Shown here piece by piece: positions 1 through 9,210 of a DNA stretch of 16,098 nucleotides (position 1 is its first letter; the number at the start of each line of letters is the position of its first letter). Both the position numbers and the translations under genes were made by a program. The stretch comes from Dipetalonema caudispina (taxonomy: Eukaryota; Nematoda; Chromadorea; Rhabditida; Onchocercidae), in NCBI GenBank assembly GCA_013365325.1, contig JABVXV010000677.1, forward strand, positions 1-16,098. Direction: 5' to 3'. A model generated the notes under the pieces. That model saw only the letters and a list, made by a program, of their open reading frames with translations. It ran no database searches and was not told where the DNA came from.

Positions 1-743
1 TTCTTTCGCTTGTAATTAATATTTTCTAAACATTAGCATTTCTGTAAGATTTCAACCATAAAGATTTATGGGTGAAGAACAAATGCGCTAAGCAGTCATT
101 TTGAATTTTTATGAGAGAAAGCAACGAATATATGGCAAAATAGGCTTTTATGTTTATTTACAAACTGAAAAGTAAAAAACATGAAGTTTTTTGTGTGAAG
201 AAGTTTAATCTGAACTATTTTTATTCAATTTTTTCTAAGGTTGACATTGAGCTTTCCAGGAGTAAATACCTTTTAATTTCCATTTTTTTTTTTTAAGTTC
301 ATAATTCTTGTGTTTCATTTAGTGTTGATGTAATTGACAGTTAACAAGACATTATTATGAAATTCAACAAATTGTTTTCCTTAACATCTGAAAAAATATT
401 GAAATTTTGAAGTTTGTTAAATTAAAGAGAATAATTAAATGATGAAAATTGCACAATTAAGATTGTTATCTAAATTTATTGTGATTCTAGCAGTTGATCG
501 GTCGCGGGTTCGTTGCTAGTGCTAACAATGAATTTTTTTTGCAAATTGTATAACTTTGTTTTTTTTATCGTATGTTACTATTTTTCCGATGAGATAAAAA
601 TGTAATTTAATGTTTTAGCAGAAACGTTGACAGAATAATGTTGCATGTTTTGCAGCAAAAAAATTTAATTGAAATTTTTGCTCAAATATAAATGACTGTA
701 TGCCATGGTATATTCGTATTGTTTATGTGTGCATGTATGTGTG

Positions 744-766
744 TGATTTACTATCTCTTATTTTAT
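744..766 (+). repeat. 23-base direct repeat, copy 1
   Basis: The 23 bases starting TGATTTACTATC recur exactly at 1079-1101, with 312 bases between the copies. The flanking sequence differs on both sides, so this is not an extended duplication that I can see. An exact 23-mer at this spacing is unlikely by chance even in AT-rich DNA. Its origin is unknown. Confidence 0.75.
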
Positions 767-865
767 CAGTACTGATTTTCTTAGCAAAATTTCGAAATGT
801 TTTTTCAAAATGTAGTAATTTTTCATTTCTTCCATTTACACTCCTCCATGTATTTTGATTTCAAC

Positions 866-888
866 TTTAATTTTAATTTTAATTTTAA
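866..888 (+). repeat. TTTTAA hexamer tandem run
   Basis: About four head-to-tail copies of the hexamer TTTTAA form a simple-sequence tract. No function can be inferred. Confidence 0.8.
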
Positions 889-914
889 CTTCAATTTGTT
901 GATTTTTTTTGCAA

Positions 915-1067
915 ATGAAAAAGAATTTAAAGAATTCAAAGATTTCAAAGAGGAATAGTGGCGGCAATTCAACCACTGTATCAAATAACCGGAATAATGA
1001 TAACATTAGAACAACAAGAATCGGTAAAACAGCTACACGAAAAAGTAACAGAAACGAGGAACCATAA
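915..1067 (+). CDS. Possible small hydrophilic exon, unrecognised
   Basis: From the ATG at 915 there is a 50-codon open segment rich in Asn, Ser, Thr, Lys and Arg, ending at TAA 1065-1067. The composition is unlike the surrounding AT-rich spacer: the local DNA has more C and G and looks as if it was once coding. It resembles the charged Asn/Ser/Thr lead-in of the exon at 1489. A donor-like GTATCA near 983 would end it in phase 0, which would fit that downstream exon. I recognise no domain. It could equally be random sequence, and the second overlapping frame (GTG at 958) is open too. Confidence 0.18.
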   Translation: MKKNLKNSKISKRNSGGNSTTVSNNRNNDNIRTTRIGKTATRKSNRNEEP

Positions 1068-1078
1068 GAGGAAGAGGT

Positions 1079-1101
1079 TGATTTACTATCTCTTATTTTA
1101 T
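1079..1101 (+). repeat. 23-base direct repeat, copy 2
   Basis: This is an exact copy of 744-766, placed just after the possible exon at 915-1067. See the first copy for comments. Confidence 0.75.
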
Positions 1102-1240
1102 TGGTTCATTTCCAAAATATTCTTTAAAAAAATAAAGTATTTGGACCAATATTTTGCATTTCTAAACTATATCATTTGTTTTGAAGTTTGGAGAATGAAC
1201 GAAATCATCTCAAATTTTAGCAGTTCCCAAGATTTGTCAC

Positions 1241-1260
1241 ATTAGTACGTTTGTACTAAT
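1241..1260. repeat. Perfect 8-bp hairpin with GTTT loop
   Basis: ATTAGTAC is followed by the four-base loop GTTT and then GTACTAAT, its perfect reverse complement. It lies in non-coding DNA between the possible exons. It could be a chance palindrome or the remnant of a small foldback element; no flanking duplication is visible. Confidence 0.6.
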
Positions 1261-1488
1261 TCTTATAGAGTATTAGTTCTCAAGTAATCCTTTCTCTTTT
1301 TTGAAATCTGGACGGACGACAGAAATCTTACAGTACTTTTTCCGGAATTTCTTGAAAGTCGAGGCTACCTTTCCTACAGTATTGTGAATGCCGTTAGTAA
1401 ACACTTTTTTGCTTAGAAGACTGATGGATCTAATCCCAAATTTAATCCTCATTAACTTCTTCAATATCATCAACTTATCTTTTTATAG

Positions 1489-1799
1489 AACCTCACAGTT
1501 AACTCTGAAGATGAGAAACATAATCATACAGACGGTAATAAATCTGGTGATGGTCAATAACAACCTCATTCACAACAACTTCCACAACAACAACATCCTC
1601 ATTCACAACAACTTCCCCAACAACAACCTTATTCACAACAATTTCACCAACAACAACCTCAGTCACAACAACTTCCCCAACAACAACCTTATTCACAACA
1701 ATTTCACCAACAACAGCCTTTTCCACAACAACTTCTCCAACAAGTGCCACAACAACTGAGTCTTCTTCAACGTCTATATCGACTGGAAAATTTTTTTAT
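1489..1799 (+). CDS. Gln/Pro-rich repeat exon with one in-frame stop (partial gene or pseudogene)
   Basis: A pyrimidine-rich acceptor ending CTTTTTATAG precedes 1489 and a consensus donor GTAAGT begins at 1800. In phase 0 the segment first reads a charged stretch with motif NSEDEKHNHTDG, meets TAA at 1558-1560, and is then open to the donor. After the stop come about six units of ten residues, of the type QQPYSQQFHQ and QQPQSQQLPQ, then a leucine-rich end. The other two plus frames close before the donor, so this frame is the one the splice sites support. CAA codons dominate, so one C-to-T change would make the TAA. That suggests a recent pseudogene, a sequencing error or a polymorphism. The Gln-rich repeat shows no specific family; such tracts occur in RNA-binding, transcription and structural proteins. 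Neighbouring exons of the same gene were not identified with confidence. Confidence 0.4.
1561..1750 (+). repeat. Minisatellite, 30-base unit (CAA-rich)
   Basis: The core is two nearly identical 60-base blocks, 1621-1680 and 1681-1740, each made of two related 30-base units containing TCACAACAA. More diverged units lie at 1561-1620. The period is a multiple of three, which keeps a Gln/Pro-rich frame open on the plus strand. Copy number in such tracts often varies between individuals. Confidence 0.85.
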
Positions 1800-1848
1800 G
1801 TAAGTTTTTATTGCATGTGAAATTATATTTGAATCTGAATTCCGTGGA

Positions 1849-2173
1849 TGTTTTTTCCATGCTTACGGCAGGATTATAACAATGTGCTTCTTGTAGACCC
1901 CTCCCAACTCCACACATATATAAATAGGCATCGGTTACACGGAAGGAGCTTTATGCACTTATTAAATTGCGACTTCCTCACTTTCCCGTCCTCTTTTATC
2001 TGCACTCTGAGCTTGCAACTATCAATCGGCCCAGTAACTCCTACGTCAAACTGCCTTCCTTAATTTACTACCACAGGTTAATTGCTTTGTTACTCAATAA
2101 ATTCTATATACTTATCATGATAAACAATCAAGAAAATTATTCTTTCTTCGACAAAAATAAAAATTGCGCGACA
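1849..2173 (+). mobile_element. Lone LTR of the same BEL/Pao family as the element at 10592
   Basis: Blocks shared with the 5' LTR at 10592-11071, in the same order and spacing, include CCATGCTTACGG (1858 and 10702), GCTTCTTGTAGACC (1886 and 10729), TTCCTTAATTTAC (2056 and 10890) and TCAATAAATTCT (2094 and 10962). Both end in CGACAAT. A TATA-like run lies at 1917-1925 and a poly(A) signal AATAAA at 2096-2101. No primer binding site follows, so this is a solo or 5'-shortened LTR, probably left by recombination between two LTRs. It lacks about 110 to 150 bases of the 5' part seen in the other copy. I see no clear target-site duplication, and the left border is uncertain. Confidence 0.82.
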
Positions 2174-3417
2174 ATCGGATTATAACATGTGTAAATCACT
2201 CGCATTTCACAAACATATATATATAATATAGTTAGTGAAATTCAGCAAAAACTTACATTTAAGAGCTTGCATTAAAATTTCCACTGTATGGAATTTACAT
2301 TGAATAGGATTTGGATTTGGATTCTAACCTTCTTGTCCTATTTTACTCACTAATGAAGATTGTCTCCACGTATTACGGTGTTGTACAACATTACCACTAT
2401 CTAAGTCAAAGCGAATCATTCCGGAATAGACCAATCACGAGGAACCCTCAAAGTGATCAACTCCAAACCCAAAATTGTCGTATAACATTGTAGAAGATCC
2501 TTTCCTAAAGAAGAAATTAACCTTCACGAGATATTCGACTGTGCCTAACCAAAGCTCTTCCAAAACAACAAAAAAGTCACGACGGAATTCGGTATTGCAT
2601 CGAACAAATGCAACAGTTACGTAATTATAGCTGAAAGATAGATTAATTTTCTTCTAACTGTGATGATTATAACTTTTTGAATGCTGACGAAAAGATATAT
2701 CGAAAGTGCTACAAAGATTTTCCAGGCGTAAGACCGTCGTCAATTTTTTGTCAGAGAAATACCACAGTTTCCAGCAAAGTCATTTCCATCCCAATAATCC
2801 TCCTAAACATGCTAATTCGTGATTATTATATTTTAGGGTGAAATTGGAACAAAAAAAAAAGCCAGTTATGCTTGTAACTAAGCATAACGCTTAATTACTG
2901 CGCATTTTGCATGCTTGTCTGGAAATGCAAGCAGGTACTTGTCATCCTGTATTTGTAATATCCATATAATATTCAAAATTTGCCTTGCTTTTTTCTTGCA
3001 ATTCATTCAGTCAGTTGATCCAATATCATTATTGATTTTATATGCTTTAATGATACTAACTTAAATGTGCTATCTCTAATTAGCCCTTATTTTCTTTTGT
3101 GTCTCACGCGTTTCTAAAAGAAAAGGTCAAGAAAGGATTTCAAAGAGTTTCGCATTGTATGGTATTATGCAAATAAGCAACGCTACGAATAGATTAGAAT
3201 TGCAGAATTCAATTTAAATCTATTTTCAGCAGAAGAGATATCAGTTCTGCAAAGAATACGTACATTTTGAAATAGTGGAAAGTTAGCAAAAATTCATGTA
3301 ATACCAGATCAAAAACTATTCATCAATTGGGCATTCTTCGTTTCTGATGTAATTTTATCATTTAGAATAATACAATAATAAGCGATTTACAAACACCAAA
3401 GCTTCATCTTTCATTTT
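2174..3417. other. Spacer with no recognised gene
   Basis: No splice-bounded coding segment is recognisable. The part at about 2300-2620 has somewhat more C and G and a 60-codon open frame (2311-2493) that resembles nothing I know; it could be degraded mobile DNA next to the LTR. A perfect 9-bp hairpin lies at 2865-2888. The 3' end of the minus-strand acyltransferase transcript should lie in the upper part of this interval, but I saw no canonical AATAAA on that strand within about 200 bases of its stop. Confidence 0.45.
2865..2888. repeat. Perfect 9-bp hairpin
   Basis: GTTATGCTT is followed by the six-base loop GTAACT and then AAGCATAAC, its exact reverse complement. It is about 530 bases beyond the stop codon of the minus-strand gene. 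It has no following T or A run typical of a terminator, and worms do not use such terminators for protein genes. It is probably a small foldback or chance structure. Confidence 0.6.
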
Positions 3418-6400
3418 TCATAACTCTCCCAATTTTTTCCAGCAATTAATAATCGGATAATTTTGTTGTGCTATTTGTATCTCTCGTGGCATTTGCTTTT
3501 GCGTTGATTTATCAATAATTTTACCCAATAATATCATCTCCAATTTACTTGTTGGCAGTTCAAACAAAACACTCAACCAGTAAGCAAAGAACCACGAAAT
3601 GATGCAACATGGTAGTGTGAAGACGAAGAACTGAAAAGAATTCTCCGTACAAAGCACTGATGTCAAATTATATAAGATAAAAAATAAAGATGAGTTCAGC
3701 AACAAATATTTTGCATGATATCAATCGATAAACTCTGTTAAAGTTGATAAATATTTTAGAAGTCACGAAATAATTACCGTATGAGTAATACTCGAAAAGC
3801 TAAATGCATTAACATTCATGCATAGCATATACATCACCACAGTTAAATGGGTTAAATATGTACAGTAAGTAAGTCGACCTAATGGTTTCCATATTGATAG
3901 CGACATGAAATCGTTTATTGGTCCTGGAATTGAATCTCGATCAATTACAACTTAATATGATCCCTGTGAAAGGGAGGAGACAGTTAGCATTATTGTTGAG
4001 TAATTTGGATTCCGAAGGAAGAAGCGATTAGTATACGGTATATATTGTGTTCAGTGCTACCATCCATCTGCTTATAAGATCCAGGGAACACTCTAACGAA
4101 TATGTGATATAATACGATAACAAAACTATCATATCATACATTTACCTCCATAACCATAAAAGCAAGCGATTGTGATATAAGCGAGGGCTAAACTCCACAC
4201 AAGCTTACTAAATGCAGAATAGAAAGCTCGCGTGGACAAATCCATCACGATGTCATAGCCTATCCAATCTCTTAATGATATTATCACTAGTAGACCGACT
4301 ATTAACGAAATAATCCAGCAAATAATATTTGTTAGCTGAAAATTAGAAATTAACTTGGACTTTTTTAACTAAACTAACTGAAATAAACTGGTAGTTTTCG
4401 ATGTAAAATAATCATTACTGGACCGAATCTCAACCGTATTGTGTCATTTAAATGTGTTAATATTAAACAGAATACAAAAAGGGCTGGTGAGGAAGGATGC
4501 GTCAATAAAATAATCATTAGAAGATAGTTCGCAGCGTGTTAGAAAGAATAAAAATTAATGGAATCAATCGAACGACTGAAAATTTGTATTTGAACTTTCT
4601 ACGCTTCTAACTTCCTTCGCTATTTGTTTTCGGACTTGGGAATGATCAAAGATTTAAAACGTGGATAAAATTCTATGTGAAATAACCTTTGATATATGAA
4701 GAGTTTTCACTGTTTGGAACAAATAGCCAACTAGAATACCAATGATGTAAACTTGACATCGGATCCAAGGTGCTTGATAAATCAGAAGTGAATATCGTCT
4801 GAAATAAGATGAAACAATGAAGTGAAATGTCATTATCTTTAAATTATTAAAGTTATCGTAATTTATTGGAATTGCTTATGATCTATATTTGCAATTCAAT
4901 ATTATTTTCAGTTTGAATGCATCAATTGACCTTTGCGAATTGATATCTCTAAGCTCTTCAAAGCAAACTATTTAATATCTAAATTAGTCAGTCAAGTTCA
5001 TATTGGTTCGAACTAAGATTTAAAAACCACGATGCTTCGAATATTTCTGGTTCTACCATTTTTAAATGATTTTAAAACGAACGCAAATGGACCCATTCTT
5101 GGATCCATGGCACCTATGAAAAAATCCGTTGGTGGGAAGTATTCCTTGTACACTGTTACCAAATTTGCAACAGTCGAAAGCAGTATGAGTAGGCCAGCTG
5201 TAATATATCCCAGCACAGGTTTCAAAGCTAACGGTATCAGCAATACTGGTGCGAAAACGTGGAGTTGAAAATCAGTTGCCAAATACCATGTCGTCAAATA
5301 GCACTGAATAGTTTGCATGCATTCATAATTACTTATTCAATTTAATAATAAATATATTTTTGCATTAATCAGATTTGCTCCCTAATCCCGAAGTTACTTT
5401 ACCGTACCATCATCTGTTAAAATTACAGTTAATTAAATTGAATTGATAAATTACTCTACTTAGATATCGTATGTAGTAAATTTAACTTACTTGATCATTG
5501 TAACGAATAAAATTGTTGAGGTATAAGAAATTGGTCCACCAGCTTCCTTCGCAATGATCATTAAATGCTATTAAAATGAATGGCATATTAACCAAAAATG
5601 ATTTGAATACAAATGAATAAAATGCAATCACGATATAATAAGGTGGTGAAAGTCTGCAAAATATTAATAGCTAACAGTTTTCTCGCTAAAATAAACCTGT
5701 AAGAATGAGAAACTTCTGAAGAAAGTAATAGCTACCCTTTAACTTTTGTTTCTTTCACGAGTATTCACTTCTTATGGATTAAATTAAAAACGGAATATTA
5801 GCAATTACTAACAATTTAGCAATATATTTGATTGACGAGCTTCATCAAATTGTGGAAAATATGCAAGAAGAATGTACAAACCAACAAACAAACAAATGTT
5901 CTCTTATCTATCAGAAATGTTTCATTTCATACAATGTTACACAAGTAATTACGATGTAAAAGGTGTAAGAATGAATACCGAATTATTCGATGGATGTAAA
6001 ACATGAGCCAAGCGGTAGGTGACATTACTTTGTTCTTGTTCTTGCGATATTCTTTGAACCAAATATACGATACTAGTAAACCGGACATGAAGAAGAATGT
6101 GTCAACGGAAAAGAATGCGTTAGTCATAAATTGTGTCCATAGATTTTTTAATGTGTCCTTACAGTCTAAGATGTTTGCTGAAAACTGATATTTGATAAAG
6201 TTTGATCTGAAATAACTATTTTAAGATATTCGTAATATATCAAACGCGCTTACAACTGAATATCATATAAGCAGATGTTGCATGTCCGAAGATTACCCAC
6301 ACCATGCTAATGAAACGCATAAAATGAATTGTTCCTATCTGGCCTGGTTTATTGGTGGACGCGATATTGAATATATCCTTGGTATTCCGAATTACCGAAA

Positions 6401-9200
6401 ATGTCATTAAGCAGCAGAACCAATTTGCTGTAACAAAGATTCAGAACCAATAAGTCTATATTCAGATTCAATCCATGAAACATCTACTTGCAGAGCTTTA
6501 CGAATTTTCTGAATATATTTCGTTGCCTTTATTTCACTGATGACAGTCCCTAAGGATAGCATGTGAGATTTATGTAACATATATGAGGAAAGTACGTCAT
6601 TCAATCTTCACGTGAACAAGAATTACCTGCTCCGATTGAAGTCAGTCCGTGATAATCGGAATTAAAATAGATCATAAATAAATCCCACAAAGTTGCCAAT
6701 ATAGCAATCGCTCCAATCGATGCCATTACTGCTCTTAAAATGAATTAATAATTATCTACCTGACTTACAAATATTTTGCAGGCGTTTATTATCTACTTAA
6801 CTTGCTCATATTTCAAGAATATGCTTCGTCACGTTTTTTTTTCATATTACTTCCGGTGGTTAGTAGTAATGGTTGCTTTTATAATTATAGACAACATACA
6901 ACACAAGCCAAGTCTTGTAATCGATAGGTCTGAATCGGACAGATGCCTGCTTTACAGTGCATACAGGAGTAGAACCGTTGAACTGAATCACTGAAACAGA
7001 TAAATTTTGCAAAAAAAACTAAAAATTTCACTGCTTCAATGTCATTTTTTAATTTGTTATTCAAAGCGTTACCAATCCATCATTGCTTAAAAGCTCAAAA
7101 TGAGACAAATTAAAAGTTTCCTATCTAATGACTTGAAATTATTCTTTTCACACATAAATTTCTAAATTTTTTTATTACGGATGCTTTCTTTTCCACTTCG
7201 TAATCCATTTGCATTGCATCCCTATAACTGTATTGCACGAAGCAAATTATATTAGACGTTTTATGAAATAAGTCATATCAATGGTATTTTATGCTAATAT
7301 GGAATTTACGTTTCGATCAATGAAATGGATTTAACTGAGTGAGAACGTGAAATCTTGAAAATTTTCATGGAAAAAGAAATTTCCATCAATTTTGCACATT
7401 ACATGAGCGGCTAAGCGTCATCAGCGTATGATAGTTGTCACATGATGAGGGCAGGCAAACGTCAAATGATGGATCACCGATGCTATATTGGTTTAATTTG
7501 CAAGCATCCTCTGCGTTGTAATTTCTTAATTTCTTATCAACAAAGATCCTGAAAATGCATTCCGTCTAATACCAAAGGTATTTACAGCTACTGAAGGTTA
7601 CATGGTAGAGGAAAACGTGGAACAAATGCATGTTGCATACAACACCTTTAACTTTCAAGTACTTTGCCCGAGATGATTTAAAGCATCTACAAAGAAGTAA
7701 ATATGGTTATGATTTATACCGATAAGTGGATCTACCACTACGTAATATTATAACATTAAGAAAAATAAGCGACACACTTGCCTTACGTAACTGCCAGTGA
7801 TAACACGCGAAGAATTCGGTAATTGCTGTTTGGCTAACATGCACTCCTTATACTGTCCAAATACAGTAACATGACCTCGAAGAATACCCGAAGGCGGTAA
7901 TTTTGCACTTGCATCAATCACTGCAAGTAGCAAAGTACTTTAAGCCCATTTTTGTATATTGACTTGTCAATTTTACGTTGTAGAATCCGAGTATTATCTT
8001 GCAGTTTCAGCGTTCAATGTCACATTACAAATATCTGACGTTGAATTCAGATAAGGCATTCGAGGAAATAATTAAGATTAGAACAGCATGTAATATAAGA
8101 ACGGCCAACTCAAGGTCAAATATTAGTAGAAGAAAGTTCCGTCGGCTTTAATACAACAATAGCAACCATCTTTTCATACCCTCCTCGATCTTTTCGAGAC
8201 TGTCTTAACTGGCCAAGTTATCATCTCCTCAAACGTCCATGCTTCTATCTTTGGCATTTCATTCCTTCACTTTTACTGCTTCATTAGTACATATTCGCCC
8301 TTTTGTAATAACTGAGAAAGTCAAACTTGGAAGCAATGCATTCTGTAAATAGGATTTTTGCCAGTTCGACATTTCGCTACTATTCATGAAGCCAGAAATG
8401 GTTTGTAGAGATAGTCTCACGTCCTCTTTACAATCTACAAATATCTTTAACTATTCTTTCCGCGGAAAAATGGCGAATTAATTTCCAAAATGATATCAAA
8501 ATGTTTCCTATTTGTTTCCACTTGACTTTCAGCCTTTTAAAGTGCAAAAATTAAAAATTAGCATGTGCCATGTTTAGTCAGATAACCTTCATCGATATCG
8601 AGTTCATCGATATCAAGCATCAACTGATTCACTTCACTATGAATTAGTCTAATTATGGCTTCCATTGCAAGATTCGGCAATATCCCTTGCGGTAATAGAA
8701 ACGGCATATTCTGAAAGAATTAAAGAAGACCGCTTCTTAGAACTGCACAGTTTACTATTGTTCGCACCGTTATATCAGTAGATATTCACGGCGAGAGCGC
8801 TTGATTTCTTCACCTTCTGATTTTAATTAGAAAACTGTCTTGCATTCCTGTAATGATAATACCTGTAAAAACTGGCTGGTATTCCTATTATGATAATACT
8901 GTATTGCAGATGATTCTGCAAAGAACTTTAAAGTCAGTGGTGATTTAACTTGCAAGATAGATCACCTATCACTTACTTAGGCAGATTTCGGATCTATTTA
9001 TATCTGCGCTTCAGTTTATTGTATGATATTGCAATAATACTAACACTTATTGTTTCTCGATAACTTTCCTGGAACCTAGAAGTACCATTCGGAATTAAAC
9101 CAAAATAATTCATGCTGCTTTTATCGATTTCTGAAGCTGTTAAAGGCATCAATGAGAAAATGATTATGGATAACAGATGCAATATCACTAATGATCTCAT
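3418..9200 (-). CDS. NRF-6-like multi-pass acyltransferase (acyltransferase-3 family), 16 exons, 778 aa
   Basis: Exons in transcript order: 9200-9045, 8710-8587, 8434-8327, 7920-7782, 7548-7403, 6990-6900, 6733-6627, 6549-6502, 6427-6254, 6177-5979, 5653-5491, 5303-5083, 4798-4687, 4335-4146, 3923-3778, 3630-3418. Together they give 2337 bases with all phases consistent and no stop. Residues 1-22 are a signal peptide (MRSLVILHLL start). Residues about 94-250 are the NRF domain, with Cys 95, 156, 192, 207, 212, 235 and motifs IDASAKLPPSG and VCLPSSC. A membrane segment follows W252. The acyltransferase-3 domain runs from about 335 to 735: R344-x10-H355, the family's catalytic-type R-x10-H; FFSVDTFFFMSG (386-397); RIIR (428-431); WYLATDFQLH; SKLVWSLALAY; PLGRLTYCTYLTH. 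The protein should transfer acyl groups across or at a membrane. C. elegans relatives NRF-6, NDG-4 and RHY-1 act in lipid or yolk handling, drug response and hypoxia control. The substrate is unknown. Exons 4-16 are very secure; the ends of exons 1-3 and 12 are less so. Confidence 0.93.
5081..5083 (-). other. Weak donor of intron 12 (GTTCGT)
   Basis: Exon 12 must end in phase 2 to join the strong acceptor before 4798. The only GT that allows this while keeping the PTDFFIGAMDP segment is GC|GTTCGT at 5082-5081. Better-looking GTAGAA downstream at the AAAAATG position gives the wrong phase. The exon end therefore rests on frame rather than on a strong site. Confidence 0.55.
6502..6549 (-). other. 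Small 48-base exon (exon 8) of the acyltransferase
   Basis: This exon sits between two short introns (77 and 74 bases). Its acceptor ends CCTTAG and its donor is GTAAAG. Phase 1 in and phase 1 out means that skipping it would keep frame and remove 16 residues (motif ISEIKATKYIQK) just before the first conserved NWFCCLMTFS segment. It lies within the loop between the first membrane span and the acyltransferase domain. Confidence 0.8.
7780..7782 (-). other. GC splice donor of intron 4
   Basis: The exon ends AAG and the intron begins GCAAGT at 7781-7776, which is the classic GC-AG donor context (AG|GCAAGT). It ends exon 4 in phase 2, as needed by exon 5, which begins with the third base of an Arg codon. 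The nearby GTAAGG (GT at 7786-7785) is phase 0 and would run into TGA four codons into exon 5. So the sequence supports a non-canonical GC-AG intron of 233 bases. Confidence 0.78.
8844..8904. repeat. Imperfect 37-base tandem duplication in intron 1
   Basis: A 24-base block starting ATTCCTGTAATGATAATACC (8844) returns 37 bases later (8881) with a handful of differences. It lies inside intron 1 of the acyltransferase gene and has no coding effect. Confidence 0.65.
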
Positions 9201-9210
9201 TTTTGGATCT
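9201..9210 (-). promoter_or_regulatory. Probable spliced-leader trans-splice acceptor before the acyltransferase start
   Basis: On the minus strand the start codon at 9200-9198 is preceded by GATTTCAG, with AG at 9210-9209, leaving only eight bases between the acceptor and ATG. There is no upstream exon in view with a matching donor. Nematode mRNAs are commonly trans-spliced to a short leader within about ten bases of the start, and this arrangement fits. It also favours the ATG at 9200 over the in-frame ATG at 9218, which lies upstream of the acceptor. A cis-spliced 5' exon further upstream is the alternative. Confidence 0.65.

Larger units (their letters stand above)
1..914. other. AT-rich intergenic DNA, no gene seen
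   Basis: This stretch has frequent stops in all frames, homopolymer A and T runs, and no splice-bounded open segment that I could recognise. It includes a TTTTAA hexamer run near 866-888 and one copy of a 23-base sequence that recurs at 1079-1101. A short piece around 500-517 resembles a tRNA T-arm but has no partner arms. It may hold the promoter of whatever lies at 915-1799, but nothing in it shows this. Confidence 0.5.

Noticed and set aside
490..540. tRNA-like or SINE-like piece (GGTCGCGGGTTCG followed by a T-run)
   Set aside because: Only a T-arm resemblance is present. I could not fold an acceptor stem, D-arm or anticodon arm around it.
1273..1473. Basic 66-codon minus-strand frame
   Set aside because: All three plus frames here are also partly open and none has a family match or clear splice pair on the minus strand. 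It cannot be told from chance.
1499..1750. Valine-rich minus-strand frame of 83 codons
   Set aside because: It is the mirror of the CAA-rich minisatellite and arises from the repeat itself; the plus-strand frame has matching splice sites.
2204..2242. ATTTCAC...GTGAAAT inverted repeat around a TA run
   Set aside because: Seven-base arms over a long AT loop are expected by chance in this composition.
2311..2493. 60-codon plus-strand frame
   Set aside because: No domain, no splice context and no codon pattern that sets it apart from AT-rich spacer.
5032..5268. Plus-strand 78-codon frame
   Set aside because: It is antisense to exon 12 of the acyltransferase, whose minus-strand reading carries conserved family motifs.
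6178..6208. Alternative acceptor of exon 10 at 6208-6207
   Set aside because: It is a good TTTCAG, but adds 29 bases and puts TAG in frame; the next TTTTCAG (AG at 6179-6178) restores phase 1 and the conserved reading.
7923..8028. Apparent NRF exon with C...WA motif in intron 3
   Set aside because: In the frame that continues into exon 4 it holds a Cys and a QKWA-like piece, but it has four in-frame stops and no usable donor. A clean exon with Cys, Asp and Trp in the expected order lies at 8327-8434 and fits both phases, so the gene is not broken here.
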